From: Hericium rajendrae
Taxonomy: Eukaryota; Basidiomycota; Agaricomycetes; Russulales; Hericiaceae
DNA length: 64,000 nt
Assembly (NCBI GenBank): GCA_033439255.1
Contig: CM065878.1
Coordinates: 4,898,001-4,962,000, forward strand
Reading direction: 5' to 3'
Shown: positions 46,301 to 59,203 of the stretch, piece after piece
Position numbering within the stretch: position 1 is the stretch's first letter
Layout: the number at the start of each line of letters is the position of its first letter
Notes under the pieces: model-generated
Database searches by the model: none
What the model saw: only the letters and a program-made list of their open reading frames with translations
Told to the model about the DNA's origin: nothing
Made by a program: the position numbers and the translations under genes

Positions 46301-46800
46301 TGGCGGTCGTAGAACGATGCGCGGAATAGCTCCCAATGGCGTTGGGAGTTGGCGGGCTTCGCCCGCCTCCCGCGCCCGCAATATTGACATAGACACACTG
46401 TCGACGCTGATGCCGAATGCCCCACCTACGAGCATGGTTGCCGCTCGGCGCGGGTATCTGGACCTCGGAAAAAGGGCACCGAGGACTGGTTTTTGGAAGC
46501 CACGGTGAGTACTAATTCAGCTCGCATAATAACAGTGAAAATGGCTCACCAGGATGCAGAAAAACGATGCGCGAATCTCCAACACAATTCACATGCCGAT
46601 CGTGCTGGGCGGCATCGAATTCCCGCAAACGGAGCGCCAAGGCAGAATACAATGCACCGCATGTCCTGTACTACACCCAGTAGTGTGTAGGCGACGTCGG
46701 AGCCCCAGCAATCAAAGCCTCAGACTAAAAGGAGGGTTGCCGCTAAGCACGGGCCACTGAACATCGAAAACCCGGCCAGGAAGTCTGGCTTTCTGTGAGG
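43389..46800 (+). repeat. Hairpin-module array, unit 2 (13 modules)
   Basis: Boxes lie near 43484, 43729, 43991, 44250, 44580, 44822, 45070, 45331, 45671, 45928, 46189, 46438 and 46738. Two longer modules (44330-44590 and 45410-45680) carry extra hairpins (GTCGGGCTACGCCCGAC, GCTGGGCTGCGCCCAGC, CAGGGCCAGCAAGGCCCTG), matching the long modules of unit 1. Spacers have intron-like ends. Confidence 0.75.
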
Positions 46801-46929
46801 ACAGGTGAGAACTTCTGTATCCCAGCTAATTACATGGAAACGTGACGTACCAGATGCAAACAGCGCCACGCACACCGCAAGAGCCTGCGCCATGATGGCA
46901 TAGGTCGAGGAAAAAAATCGATCACCGGC

Positions 46930-48560
46930 ACCATTCTCGATACGACAAAGCAAGCCGACATGCGGGAACATCAGTGATGTTCATGGGTATGGGCGGACAG
47001 TGACAATAGATGAGGGACGACGGAAACAGGGGAGAGGGAGAAAAGGGACGGAGGTAAGTCCCGGAAGCCATGGGTTATATTGACACGCACGGGGAACACC
47101 TGTTCCTCCGCGCATTGTGCCGGGGCCTTGGTCTCCGGCCGCATCTTCCGTGTTTCCGTTCGTTACGTGTCCACCTCTGTCTCTGACATCTGATCCAATT
47201 GGTCAGTAGGATTATTCTTATTGTACATGGGTATGCGGCTCTGCTGCTGCATGAGTCTTAGCATATATCTTACCTACTGTAGACAATTGATACAAACCTA
47301 TTTCTCTCTCCGAAATCATTTGTAGTGTCACTGGAACTGTTGCGAAACATTTCGGTACGATCTTGTGCATTATTGTATTATGGTGGACCAAAAATGGAAA
47401 GCTTGTCGGTGAAGGTGTCGACACCATTGCGAGCTTGCCATGAGCTCATAAGTGTTATTGCTTGAGGATTTCTGGTTTAATTGAGACTGTCCGAAATAAT
47501 ATGAACAAAACATGTACTGCATGAGACTTAAAATAAAATGGAGAGATGACCGCCTTTCGAAGATGCGGTCAGGTTGGGTTGGGTTAGAAACTACTCTATG
47601 GTTAGACTTTCCCAGACGCCGCATGCCGAGCACAAGCACCACAACAATGCCATCTCCTCTGATCTCTGCTTACTGCAACAGCAAGTTTTCCTAAAATAAG
47701 AGTGAGTACTTGTTTTTGTGCGAGCAGAGCACCAGACATGGACTCGAGCCTTGCACACCAAGATGACATTCCGGGCATCGGTACTCTCCTTGGCCGCGTC
47801 GTCAAGCATCGCTGCAACGGCGATCTACGGCTAGGTGTCACTCATTCTGCCGTGAAGGCTTGGCTGATATAGCTATTTACAGAACAACCTCAAATCGTGT
47901 CCCTCAAATGTCTGCCTGCATTTATGGAGAGCAATTCTCTAATGGCCTGCTTCGAACATTCTGCTCGAGTCCTTATACTGTCTCAGAGATTCAACCCAAA
48001 CTTCACAGAATCAGAATTCTTTGCGAGCGAGATCTATGGCTTTAATTTCGGGACTGATCACCGGTCATTGTCGGACATAGGCAGAAATTCTGCCATCATT
48101 CGGTGGCATTAAGCTGTAATGTGTGTGAGAGAATGTGGATTCTGCGTCAAGTTCCGAGTTGCCAAGACAGTTTACGTTGACTTCTGGCCTGAGTTATTTT
48201 TGCGGGTAGCCAGGAAGGATTTTCCGACGTTTCGAGGGCAGGGGGAGGGTGGTCCGTGTGTTCCTTCATTTTCTATTTAACATCCCCCGTCCTCAGCTGC
48301 AAAATGCACAATTGTCTTCTGATCACCCATTCTGTCGAAGCTAGCAGTACACGGTACGTGTTATTTACTTGACTCACCTTTTCGAGACTTACCCTATTTT
48401 TGTGATCAGGTCCTCAAACTGCTGACAGGTAAGTAACATGCTCGTTATTTGATGTCGAGACCGCGATGCTGGCCGCCTCGGTGGGCAAGTTTGCGTAGAG
48501 TGGCAGGTGACACGATATGATGCCCGCGGCATACTGATCTTGCGTCGGAGGTGAGTTTCG
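46930..48560 (+). other. Central stretch of unit 2 with promoter-like words
   Basis: Counterpart of 33300-34920, with CCAATTGGTCAGTAGG near 47193 and TTCTATTTAACATCCCCC near 48277. It holds the small spliced ORF at 47738-48112. Confidence 0.35.
47738..48112 (+). CDS. Possible small two-exon gene, 108 aa (unit 2)
   Basis: Exons 47738-47834 and 47883-48112 are joined by a 48-nt intron with GTGTCA donor, GCTGAT branch-like site and TTTACAG acceptor. The frame starts MDSSLAHQDDIPGIGTLLGR and ends 'SDIGRNSAIIRWH'. The intron length equals the local norm and the frame is open to a TAA. I recognise no family and see no signal peptide or membrane helix. The unit 1 counterpart has a stop just after the junction, and differences between the two are about evenly silent and replacing. 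It may be a terminal exon of a longer transcript or not a gene at all. Confidence 0.3.
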
Positions 48561-48654
48561 GATGCTTCTGCAGCTGGTGTTTTACTCACCCATATGCCAG
48601 CAGCCTCTTCACGCCCCCATCCTCTTTCAGCGCAGCGCCGTCCTCATGCATCGG

Positions 48655-51489
48655 GCGTCATCATCAAGTTATCGCGGTGCTTCGCCCTTCCCACAGCCAT
48701 CTTGCCTGCCGCGCGGACTGCCGTTCTGCCTGCGCTACACTGCTTCATCGACGATCACGCCCACCTGCCCACTTCCAACGCGCAGATGGTGCCCGATCCC
48801 CATCGCGCATGCTGCCGCCCCATCTCTGCACATCCGAGCACGTGCTCCTCCAACTGCTTGAAGATGCGTATGGACGCTATCTGATGCTGCAGATCTGGAG
48901 CGCGTCTTCGTTCAAGCTGGCTGAATGGGTCACCACAGGTGAGTTCCGCAGTCGATTCAGCAAGGCGATGGCACTTACCCGTGTTTCGTGACAGAGACGT
49001 GTCACCGTGGGCCCAAACCTTGAAGATGCGTATGACTCCGTCTGGCGCACAGATTGAGGTGAAATGGCATCGCATTTATCTGTAATGACTGTACATACCG
49101 TCTTGTGAGTCTCGCAGTCAATTCGCAAGGTGATGTTGCTTACCGATATGCCATGAAGGGCGACGTGATCCCGACGCACTTCCCACGTTCATCTGAGAAC
49201 GTCGCCATGTTTAAGAACGCTGGAGACGCGTATGACGCCATCTGGCGCAGCGAATACAGGTGTGGGGTCGGCTGAAGGGTGTCAAGCTTGTCTGGGCTGG
49301 ACTGTTAGGTGAGTCTCGCAGTCGATATCTCGCGGGGATGGTACTTACTTGTGCTGTACGCAATGCTTCCCCTTCCCATTTCTCTGTGCTCGCTCTCGTT
49401 TGGCCTGGACGGTGTGCAAACAACTGAACTCGTGCGATTGGCGATCGCCTCGCACGTCCCGGCGCTGCTGTGCTCCGACAGCTTGAAGCCGTTTGATGCG
49501 AAATGAGATGTAATACTAACCTTCTTTCATGTTTCGCAGCATTCGTCGCGTTTCTGCGGTCTTCCCCTTTCCGTAGTCTTTGATACTTCGTAAGGTAACT
49601 GAAACAGCACCATCACCAATACCGACCAAATTGACTGCTGAGCCATTTTACAGAGAGCCAGTTTTCGCGTTCTGCACGGAAATGGTGCGCTTGTCAGTAT
49701 TGCAGCATTGGACGAGGCGTAGCGGGAAGGAGTGCAGATTAGCAAGGTGAGATCAGGCGGAAAGTTCAGATGAAAAAGGCCTAGCTAATGGCAAGCAAGT
49801 CAGTGCATGCCAGATGGTTGATAAGGCTTGAGACTGACGCAGACGTGCGTCATCGTCAAGTTACCTGTCGGCGTCGATTTTCGAGAAGAAACGTACAAGG
49901 ACGACTACTGGGCGTCATCGTCAAGTTATGCGGCAGCGCCCAGTGGCCTTCGACATCCTACGAAGATGGCACCGCATGCCCGAAGTTATTTAGCAAGATG
50001 TCGAGCTGGGGAGACAGATAGAGAGGGCCGCATGGTACGTGATCAACCGCCATGTTCGTGAGAGCTGCGAGATGATCAAGGCGCTGCCTGCGCTGCCGTG
50101 TCCGAATCCAGTTGCTCATCGTCTCACCTGCAGAACACAGCGGCGACAGCAACGCCGCCCGACAGCGTTCTAGCGGGGCACTGCATCGATTCGTACCCGA
50201 AAAAGCTGACAATAAGCAGGCGGGGTGGAGTTGGAGGCTACGAGGTAAGAAGATCTATCATTCCTTCCTCATCTACTCTAGATAACTGACATCTGACAAG
50301 GCCCCAGGCTATCGGGCGTCATCGTCAAGTTCGCCCCATGCCTCGCAGGCATCGAGAGCCGTGACGAGAGCGCCCCGCGCCTCGATGAGAGGGAGATGGT
50401 ACGTACCTTCGAAACACTCCTTAGATCGTTCTAATGGCCTCTATGTTCCCGTTACTATCCAGTACGGGGCGAGTGACACGAGACACCGCCGTAGGCGGGA
50501 GATCTCGTGCGCTGTCTGCATGATGGATAGAACCGGGTCCAAATTGCGCTGGACAGCCGCTGGCCGCGAAGGGGACATCGTGGAATTTGGCGGGAGTGCG
50601 CCATCCTGGTTCTTCAGTGTCCGGCCCTCTTGCCATAACACTGAAGCCTTGGTGCTCGACTCGCATGGTACGGCGGTAGGCGAGACTCGCCGATCGCACT
50701 ACGTCGCTCAGATCGTGCCCATCGCGACTGTCGGGCCCGTCGTGACGTGTCTATCTGGCAGACATCGGGTGGCAGACACCGCGTGCAGCAGTCCGGCGGA
50801 GTCCTCGTGCGCTGCGCTGCTCAATGCTGTTCACGCGGACACAGCAAGGAGCTGCGAGTTGCCCGGCAGACCTTGATCGCACTGCGGTCGAAACGCAAGT
50901 GGCGGCGCGGAGATCGCGCATCTCTAGAACGCGCCAGGCGGGAGCCTGCTGAATGGCACGGCGACTGGTAATAGGCTCATGGATGGGGACTGTGGTGGGC
51001 GACTGCGTTCGTGGGGAGTTCCGGAGTTCAATTCGCCGCGATATCGCTGTAGCACGGTCGCGGGCAGCATCCTTGAGAGGCTGTGAGCGCGAGCTCGGAG
51101 AGAGATGGCGCCAACGTACGAGATGACAGGGTGCTTGCTATGCCCACGCCGTGCTGAGCACTGCGCATTAGTCGTCGTCGTCGGCGCTGATTTTTATCGG
51201 GGGACGGGACGTCTGTTGCTGCGGTTTCACATGGATATCTCGCTGTTGATGTGCGCGTTACTGACGGCATCCTGATTGCGTTTGACGGAGATCCTGGCCA
51301 ACAGAGAGACGGGTGCCTTGTTGGAATCGCTGTCTGAGCGATTACGGGTTTCCGTCACTTTAGGCGGAGGAATGCCCGTGAGTGCGGTATGGTGCTGCGC
51401 CTTATGGTCAGCGCGCCCAAATGCGGCGGCGTCTGTCTCGACATGAAGCCATAAAGCGCCCGGCGCGCGGGCGGCGTCATCGTCAAGTT
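48655..51489 (+). repeat. Right cluster of the 16-bp motif, unit 2
   Basis: Copies at about 48655, 49848, 49911, 50318 and 51474, all opposite to the left cluster. Confidence 0.7.
50981..51141. repeat. Invariant 160-bp island, unit 2
   Basis: Partner of 38652-38812. It runs from GGATGGGGACTGTGG to GGGTGCTTGCTAT. Confidence 0.6.
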
Positions 51490-52775
51490 AGGAAAGTTGC
51501 GGTATAGCAGCGTCCAGCAGCGCGGGATTCCTCCCTCACCATGCGCGCAGCAGCCTATCATAACGAGAAGGCGGCGGGATACGCGCACCAAGCCCGAGTC
51601 GACGCGCCCAGCCATAGCGCACCCCGTCCGCTCATCGGCGCCGAATCCAGCTCCGGCCTGGGCTCGCAAAATCGCGCCCAAAAGCCTCGCAGCGCCGCTA
51701 CAAAAACAGCGTTCGGTGCGAGCCCTGGGATCGTCGCTCGGGATACTGAGCGCGCCGCCACGGCGGAGGTGCGCGGCGGGCTCCTCGGGACGCGCCAAAT
51801 GGCCCCGGAACGGCGAAGCGAGGGCGTCATTCGGTGCGCCTGGGCGTGCGGACTCCGGGGATGTGTTGTGCATGGCGTCGGACCGTGGCAAATTGGCAAT
51901 ATCGCCGTGTTTCTGCGACGGGATCGGCGAGCGAAAGGCGCCGTTACGCACTGCAGTGCCATAGTGAGGCCGGCAAGTGGCGCGCTGTGTCTCAGCGAGC
52001 TTAGGAACGCGTCGCTCGACGCCGTTCGCAGTGTAGAAGGGGCCGTGTTGCGAGTGGAAGGGGGCGGGGTGCGCGGATCGGGATGCGCGAGATCGCCTCG
52101 GAACGGCGAGATGAGGACGGCGTTTGGTGCGCCCCGTCACACCGAGTCGGGGAATGTGTCGTTCGGGGCGTCGGACCGCGCGCACACCCCGTAAATGCTG
52201 CATGAACGCGGGGTGAGGAGCGAGATCGCCAAGTGAGAGAGGGCATGCGTACCTGGAACGGTTTGCGGCGCTTCGACTGCTCAGTATCATCTAAGTCGGC
52301 CCTTTCTGAATCGCACACGTTCGGCGTCGGATTTGGGGTGCTGAACGGCGGGGATGTGTCTCGAGGGCATGGTGATGTGCGGTCGCCGTGTCCGACGCGT
52401 CTCGTTTAAGTGCTGAGGATGAGATTGCTGCATAGCGCGTGTCGCGTCGGTCTTTCGATTGCGAGCTTGTCGTCGTGTGGGAGCGCAGAGCGTGAATGCG
52501 GAATGAGCGCGACAGTGAACATAGTCGAAGTTGAAGTGCAAGCGCACGCGTCAAATTGACGCGGACGCGCCGCGGCGAACGAAACAGCCAAGTCCCATAT
52601 CGCAGAACACGCGCATGTCTTCGAAATATTGAACGACAACTACTACAATAATGTTACAACTACAATAAAATACACCCCACCCCACTAAATACACCAATAA
52701 AACTACACCCCGCTCATAAATACCTCGTCAGCGTCATTATCTCGTCAGTATCGTCTAACCCGCGGTCGCCAGCGA

Positions 52776-53916
52776 TCACGAGTGCCCAATGAACCCCCTC
52801 AGCGCCGTACTCCACCGCGCGCGCTGCACATGCCTTGCGTACGCGCCCGCCCCGCGCACGAGGCTGCGCTTCGCGTTCGCGGCGTCGCGCTTGCGCAGGC
52901 CGCACGTCTTGCTGCCGCTGCTCGTGCTGCCCTGCGGCGCGGCCGTGCTCGCCGGGCGTCCTGCACTGGTGGGCGAGGACGGAGTCGCGGTGGAAGGAGG
53001 GGCGGACGCGGTGACGGTCGCGCTGCCGCTGAGCGCGCCCGACGGGGCCTGGCCGCCGTCGTCGGAGGCAGAGTCGGCGGGGGCAGCGAGGTTGGAGACG
53101 GGCGGGCCGGGGAAGACGTACGTGTTGCCGGGGTTGAAGACGTCCTTGTCGAAGATGCCGGGGTCGGTGTCGCTGTACGCACCCGGGAAGCTCACGAGGT
53201 CGGCGGCGTCGGGCTGCGTGGAGCCAGAGCCGGCGACGCGGACTTGCGTGCAGGAGGGGTAGAACTCGGCGCCGCCGAGGGAGTCGGCGAGGTGCAGCGC
53301 GATGATCTCGTGCCGGATGAGATAGTCGCCGGGCGCGAGGGCGGTCGGGAGCGTCACGCTGATCGCTTGGCCCTGCTCTGTGTACGGGTGAGGAGGGAGG
53401 GGGAGGGGGAGGGGAAGTACGCACGGACGTCGGCTTGGAACCACTGGACGCCGTTGGAGTTGGGTTTTTGGCCGAGCTGGTCGATTTTGAACCATTGGGC
53501 GCCGGTGCCGTTGAAGGTGTCGCAGGTGCCCTGGCAGCGCGCCATGTAGGTCATGAGCGGGCCGATCTCGTGCGGCCACTGTGCGCGCGTCAGCAGCATC
53601 TCCACTGAGAAGTAAAGATACGCACATTGGTGTTGTCGCCGTCCTTCCAGAGGAACTGGACGACGCTGCCGGGGTTGGCGGGGGCGACCTGGGACGCGAG
53701 CTGGGCGGCCTGGCCGCAGAGCATGAAGGGGTTGTCGGCGCCCTTGACGGGGCCGATGTCGTCGATCTGGCGGATGGGGGACGGGTTGGATTTCCCGTTG
53801 GGGACGTTGCCGACGTGGGTGGTGCCGTCGATGGTCACGTTGGCGAGGTAGCCGTGGGCGAGGGCGGTCGGCGCGAGGGAGAGCGCGAGTGCGAGGAGGA
53901 GGGCGGAGCGGGACAT
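52776..53916 (-). CDS. AA9 lytic polysaccharide monooxygenase, copy 3
   Basis: Exons 53916-53626, 53578-53425, 53377-52776; introns both 47 nt; 348 aa. The catalytic residues match copies 1 and 2, and the splice positions are identical. The second exon resembles copy 2 in its start (FKIDQLGQ) but copy 1 in its end (VQWFQADV). The linker has its own sequence (STAAPQGSTSSGSKTC). Such a mosaic pattern suits exchange between paralogues. The gene is intact. Its upstream flank is shared with copy 2 to within a few bases. Confidence 0.9.
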
Positions 53917-54116
53917 GGTGGGTCGACTGGTGGCTCGTCAAGAGCGCGGGGTAGGATTAGAAAAGGGAGCGGGGAGCGTGGTAGGTGGGTCGGGCGATTG
54001 AAGGCCATTGTGTGCTGCATGGCTGCAGACAACGCGGAGTCGCCTCGAGGCTAGCGCTGCGTGACGCGTCGGGCAAGTGACCGCGTTACGGGCGCTTGTC
54101 TTTGTGGGCGCGAGTT
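53917..54116 (-). promoter_or_regulatory. Conserved LPMO upstream region, copy 3
   Basis: Counterpart of 28640-28835. From here rightward the sequence follows unit 2 almost exactly. Confidence 0.4.
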
Positions 54117-54844
54117 CGTTCTCACAGGGCAACTCTTCAAGTCCCTCTCGTATCCTTACTCGCCGCCGATCCACGATCTCGCCTCACCCGTGGGACAATG
54201 TACCGAGGGCAATGGTGAGACTTAGCAGTATTTCTTGTATCTAAAGACCCCAGGGAACTCAGTTGTGCAGTTCCCCTTCGCCGTGTTTCTACTAGCTAAG
54301 GACCCCGGAGGACCCAGTTGTGTGTTCGACTTGTCGTGTTTTCTAGTATCTAGTATTCCGACTCGTCGTTCTCGCTCTCCTTGAGCTGTTCCTCTCTTTC
54401 TCATTTACTGACTTGCCCGGGCTGATTTTCTCCGCACTTTGTAGGCTTTTTCTGACCTTTTTCCTCCGATCTCGCCCTGCTGCCTCGCGCCCATTCCCGC
54501 TATGTCTCGCCAAACACGACGATACCACCGTGAAGCGTGCGGGCGCCAGTCTCATCCTCGTGGAGAGCGAGTCTGCCAATTCCATTCCGAAGGCGAAATT
54601 GACCGCCCGTCGAACGGGCTTAGCAGACAACTCGGTCCGCCCCGACGATGGCACCTCTGCGCGGTATAAGAGGCGGCTGAAATGGGACGAGAAGGTCGCC
54701 GGAAAGCGATAAACGCTGCGAAAACGAAAAGGTAAGTTTTTGTCTAATTTCGCACGAAACGGCAACTTACCATCATCTAGACGTGCAGCAAGTCCGACAT
54801 ACGGATGCGAGGGCCCCGTCGCCGAGATTCCCAACCATCGGAGG

Positions 54845-55447
54845 TAACTTGACGATGGCGCCCGTCCTCCGTGATTGGCGCGTGCTGGACGTCACGATTT
54901 CGAAGGCACTGGGAGGAGTTCAACGAAATCGACGGACACGTACGCGGTAATCGACTCTGCGCCCCGCGTCGCCGACGAGATCCATCAACCCGTCGCCCGT
55001 CACGAGTCTTCAGACGGCGCGGCACCGGCGGCTCGTCATGACGCCCTCTTGGTGGGATTGAGACCGCGGGGGAGTCCGAAGGGTGTCGAGGGAAGCCTGG
55101 GCAAAGACCGAGCTACCCGTGCCGTGGACGCGGTTGGGGATGGCGGTTTGGCCGTCGTGCTCGTCAGACGAGTCCAGAGCGATGCGTTCGCGCGCGTCGT
55201 ACTTGACGATGACGCCTCGTGGTGTGATTGAGGCCGCGCGGGAGTTCAGATGGTGTCCAAGGAAGTCGGCGCGCATTGTACTTGACGATGACGCCCTCGG
55301 GGTGTGACCGAGAGTGAGGCCGTGCCGGGGTTTGCACGGCGCTACAAGGCAGCGGCGTAGGTGTGCGGAGCGCAGCTGAATCCTGCGAGGGGGCGCGGAC
55401 TTGCGTCAGAGCGGCATATACGACACGTCGTACGTGACGATGACGCC
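54845..55447 (-). repeat. Left cluster of the 16-bp motif, unit 3
   Basis: Same copies as in unit 2. One base is missing right after the motif near 55,217. Confidence 0.65.
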
Positions 55448-55663
55448 CTTGTGCGTGATTGCGGCATCCGCGAGGATGTGTGCGAGATGGAGAAGTGGCG
55501 GAATCGGGATGTGGGGAGTGTAGCATGGAGCAGCGGGAGGGATTATAGGCACGCTCCATGCGTATGAGAACACAGTCGGGCTGCGGCAGATTCTGATAAC
55601 ACGCGGAAAGGTGAGCACAATTTCCTCGCATAAAAGCGTGGTACAAACGTACGTTGTCATGCA

Positions 55664-58600
55664 GGTCTCGCGATGGGCTGCGCCCATTGCTCCCAGACGA
55701 CGTTCGCGGCGGAGGCCCGCTGACAGGGACTCCGCATATCTGACCTTCGAGCGCGCCTGCCGCTCGGCGCGGGCCTCGAAAGTTTGGAAAACTGGGCAAA
55801 AATGTCTGTTTTCAAAGGCCTGGTAAGTACACATTCACTCCAGCTAATTTCGATTAAAATTGACTTACCAAAACGCGAAATGCATCGTAGAATCTTTGTC
55901 ATACACGCGTGAAGACACCCGGCGGCTTCGCCCGCCTCCCGCCAACCGCAACGTGAGCGTCGCACCGACGCTCACTCCGTAAGCTTTGTCCTATTGACCA
56001 GTAGGCCGCTCGGCGCGGGCCACTGGATCCTGGGAATTCGGGGACAGAAAATGGTGTTTCTATGCATGCAGGTGAGCATGAAAAGATCTCGGCTAATTGC
56101 GACTGAAAATTGCTCACAGGGACATAAAAAGGCATTCTGCAGACCCGCAGGACTCGGGCCTTCTACACACGAATGCAGTCGGCGGGCTGCGCCCGCCTCC
56201 CGCCAAGTGCGACGTGAGCGTCGCACCGACGCTTACTTCGTAGACCTTGTTCTATTGACCAGTAGGCCGCTCGGCGCGGGCCACTGGATCCTGGGATTTT
56301 TGGGACAAAACTCGATCTTTCTACGCATCCAGGTGAGCATGAAAATATCTCGGCTAAACCTCACTGAAAACAACTCACAGCGATGTAGATAGGTATCTGG
56401 CAGATCCGAAAAACCCGCGTCGACCGGCGCCATTGCGTACGGCAGGCTACGCCCGCCTCACGCCGAGCCTGACGTGAGCGTCGCACCGACGCTCACTCCG
56501 CGGGCTTTGTTCTATGGACCAGTAGGCCGCTCGGCGCGGGCCACTGGATCTTGAAAATCCGGTGAAAAAACCTGATCTTTTGGAAGCCCCGGTGAGTGTC
56601 CGTTGACCTCGGCTAGTGACAGTGGAAAATGACTTACAGGATCCGAAAACGCAGTGTGCACGCAACCAGATACCGACTGAAGGTGTCCGTCGGGCTACGC
56701 CCGACTCCGCATGAGACGCTGACGCAGGACGCGAAATGAGCACCAGCGCAGACCATAGGGCTCAGCGCTGGCTGGGCTGCGCCCAGCAGCGCGCAGATAT
56801 CATCAGGGCCAGCAAGGCCCTGACATCGAAGGCTCTGCTCGAAGGACGTGGTCGCCGCTCGGCGCGGGCCACTGGACCTCAGAAAAAGGCATCAAAAAGC
56901 GATATTCTGAAGGCCTGTTGAGCATCCCTTTCGCTTGACTAATTCCACTGCGAAAGACTCACCAGGGTCGTCGCAGAATGTCCTTATATGACGCGGAATG
57001 ACTCCCGATGGCGCGAGGAGTCGGCGGGCTTCGCCCGCCTCCCGCGCCCGCGATATCGATGCCGACTCGGAGTGCCTACGCTGCGAGCGTGGTTGCCGCT
57101 CGGCGCGGGCATTGGACCTCAGAAAAAAGGCCCCAAAAAGATGTTCTGAAGGCCTGGTGAGCATCACCATCCACTCGGCCAGTTTTACAGCGAAACACTC
57201 ACGACGATGGTCCCAGAATTGCTGAATATGTTGTGGAATGACTCCCAATTGGTCAGCGGGCTTCGTCCGCCTCCCGCGCCCGTGATATCGACCTCGACGA
57301 ACTCTTGACGCTGACTCCGAATGCATATCCTACAAGCATGGTCGCTGCTCGGCGCGGGCCACTGGATTCTGGGATTCTCCGGACAACAAATGACCTTTGC
57401 ATGCATGTAGGTGAGCATGAAAGTATCTCGGCTAAACCTCGCTGAAAACAACTCACGGCGACGCAAATGGGCATCCGGCAGACCCGCAAAACCCGCGCCT
57501 GCCATGCGCCATTGTGTACGGCGGGCTACGCCCGCCTCCCGCCGAGCGTGACGTGAGCGTCGCACCGACGCTCACCCCGCAAGCTTTCTCCTATGGACCA
57601 GCAGGCCGCTCGGCGCGGGCCACTGGATCTTGAAAATTTGGCGAAAAGATTCTGATCTTTCGGAAGCCCCGGTGAGTGCCAATTGACCTCGGCCAATAAT
57701 AGTGGAAAACAACTTACAGGACGCGAAAAGCAGTGCCCACATTATCAGACCTCCCGACATACCGCCTGAAGGTGTCCGTCGGGCTAGGCCCGACTCCGCA
57801 CGCAAAGCGCTCGCGAAGGGCACGAACCGAGCGCCAGCGTGGATAGCAACGCATCGCGCTTGCTGGACTCCACCCAGCAGCGCGCAGGTGTCGTCAGGGC
57901 CAGCAAGGCCCGGACATCGAAGGCCTTGCCCTAACGACGTGGTCGCCGCTCGGCGCGGGCCACTGGACCTCAGAAAAAGGCGCCTAAAAACGACATTCCG
58001 AAGGCCTGGTGAGTATGACTTTCACTCGGCTAATTTCACTGCGAATGACTCACCACGAAGGTCGCAGAATCCCTGAATACGACGCGGAATAACTCCAGAT
58101 CGCACAAGGAGTCAGCGGGCTCCGCCTGCCTCTCGCGCCCGCGATATCGACGTCGACGAAACGTCGATGCCGACACCGAATGCATATCCTACGAGCTTGG
58201 TTGCCGCTCGGTGCGGGCCCCTGGACCTCAGAAAAAGGTACCCGAAAACGAGTTTCTAATGGCCTCGTGAGTACCACTTTCCATTCGGCCAATTCTACAG
58301 CGAAACACTCACCATGATGGTTGCAGAATCGCAGAATACGACGTGGAACGACTCCCAATGGCGTAAGGAGTCGGCGGGCTTCGCCCGCCTCCTACGCTCG
58401 CGATATCGACATCGACAAACAGTCGATCCCGACTCCGAATGCCCCACCTATGAGCATGGTCGCCGCTCGGCGCGGGCCTCTGGACCTCGGAAAAAAGGCG
58501 CCCGAAACCGAGATTCTAAAGGCCTGATGAGTATCACTTCCACTCGGCTAATTTTACTACGAAATGCTCACCATGGCGGTCGTAGAACGATGCGCGGAAT

Positions 58601-59075
58601 AGCTCCCAATGGCGTTGGGAGTTGGCGGGCTTCGCCCGCCTCCCGCGCCCGCAATATTGACATAGACACACTGTCGACGCTGATGCCGAATGCCCCACCT
58701 ACGAGCATGGTTGCCGCTCGGCGCGGGTATCTGGACCTCGGAAAAAGGGCACCGAGGACTGGTTTTTTGGAAGCCACGGTGAGTACTAATTCAGCTCGCA
58801 TAATAACAGTGAAAATGGCTCACCAGGATGCAGAAAAACGATGCGCGAATCTCCAACACAATTCACATGCCGATCGTGCTGGGCGGCATCGAATTCCCGC
58901 AAACGGAGCGCCAAGGCAGAATACAATGCACCGCATGTCCTGTACTACACCCAGTAGTGTGTAGGCGACGTCGGAGCCCCAGCAATCAAAGCCTCAGACT
59001 AAAAGGAGGGTTGCCGCTAAGCACGGGCCACTGAACATCGAAAACCCGGCCAGGAAGTCTGGCTTTCTGTGAGGA
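55664..59075 (+). repeat. Hairpin-module array, unit 3 (13 modules)
   Basis: Copy of the unit 2 array. It differs by single-base changes in A runs (for example near 57,976 and 58,494) and by two missing bases near 56,713. Confidence 0.75.
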
Positions 59076-59203
59076 CAGGTGAGAACTTCTGTATCCCAGC
59101 TAATTACATGGAAACGTGACGTACCAGATGCAAACAGCGCCACGCACACCGCAAGAGCCTGCGCCATGATGGCATAGGTCGAGGAAAAAAATCGATCACC
59201 GGC

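Larger units (their letters stand above)
39495..51763. repeat. Tandem LPMO unit 2 (about 12.3 kb)
   Basis: Same order of parts as unit 1 but with 13 hairpin modules and without one internal duplication of unit 1. LPMO start codons of units 2 and 3 are 12,276 bp apart. Confidence 0.85.
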
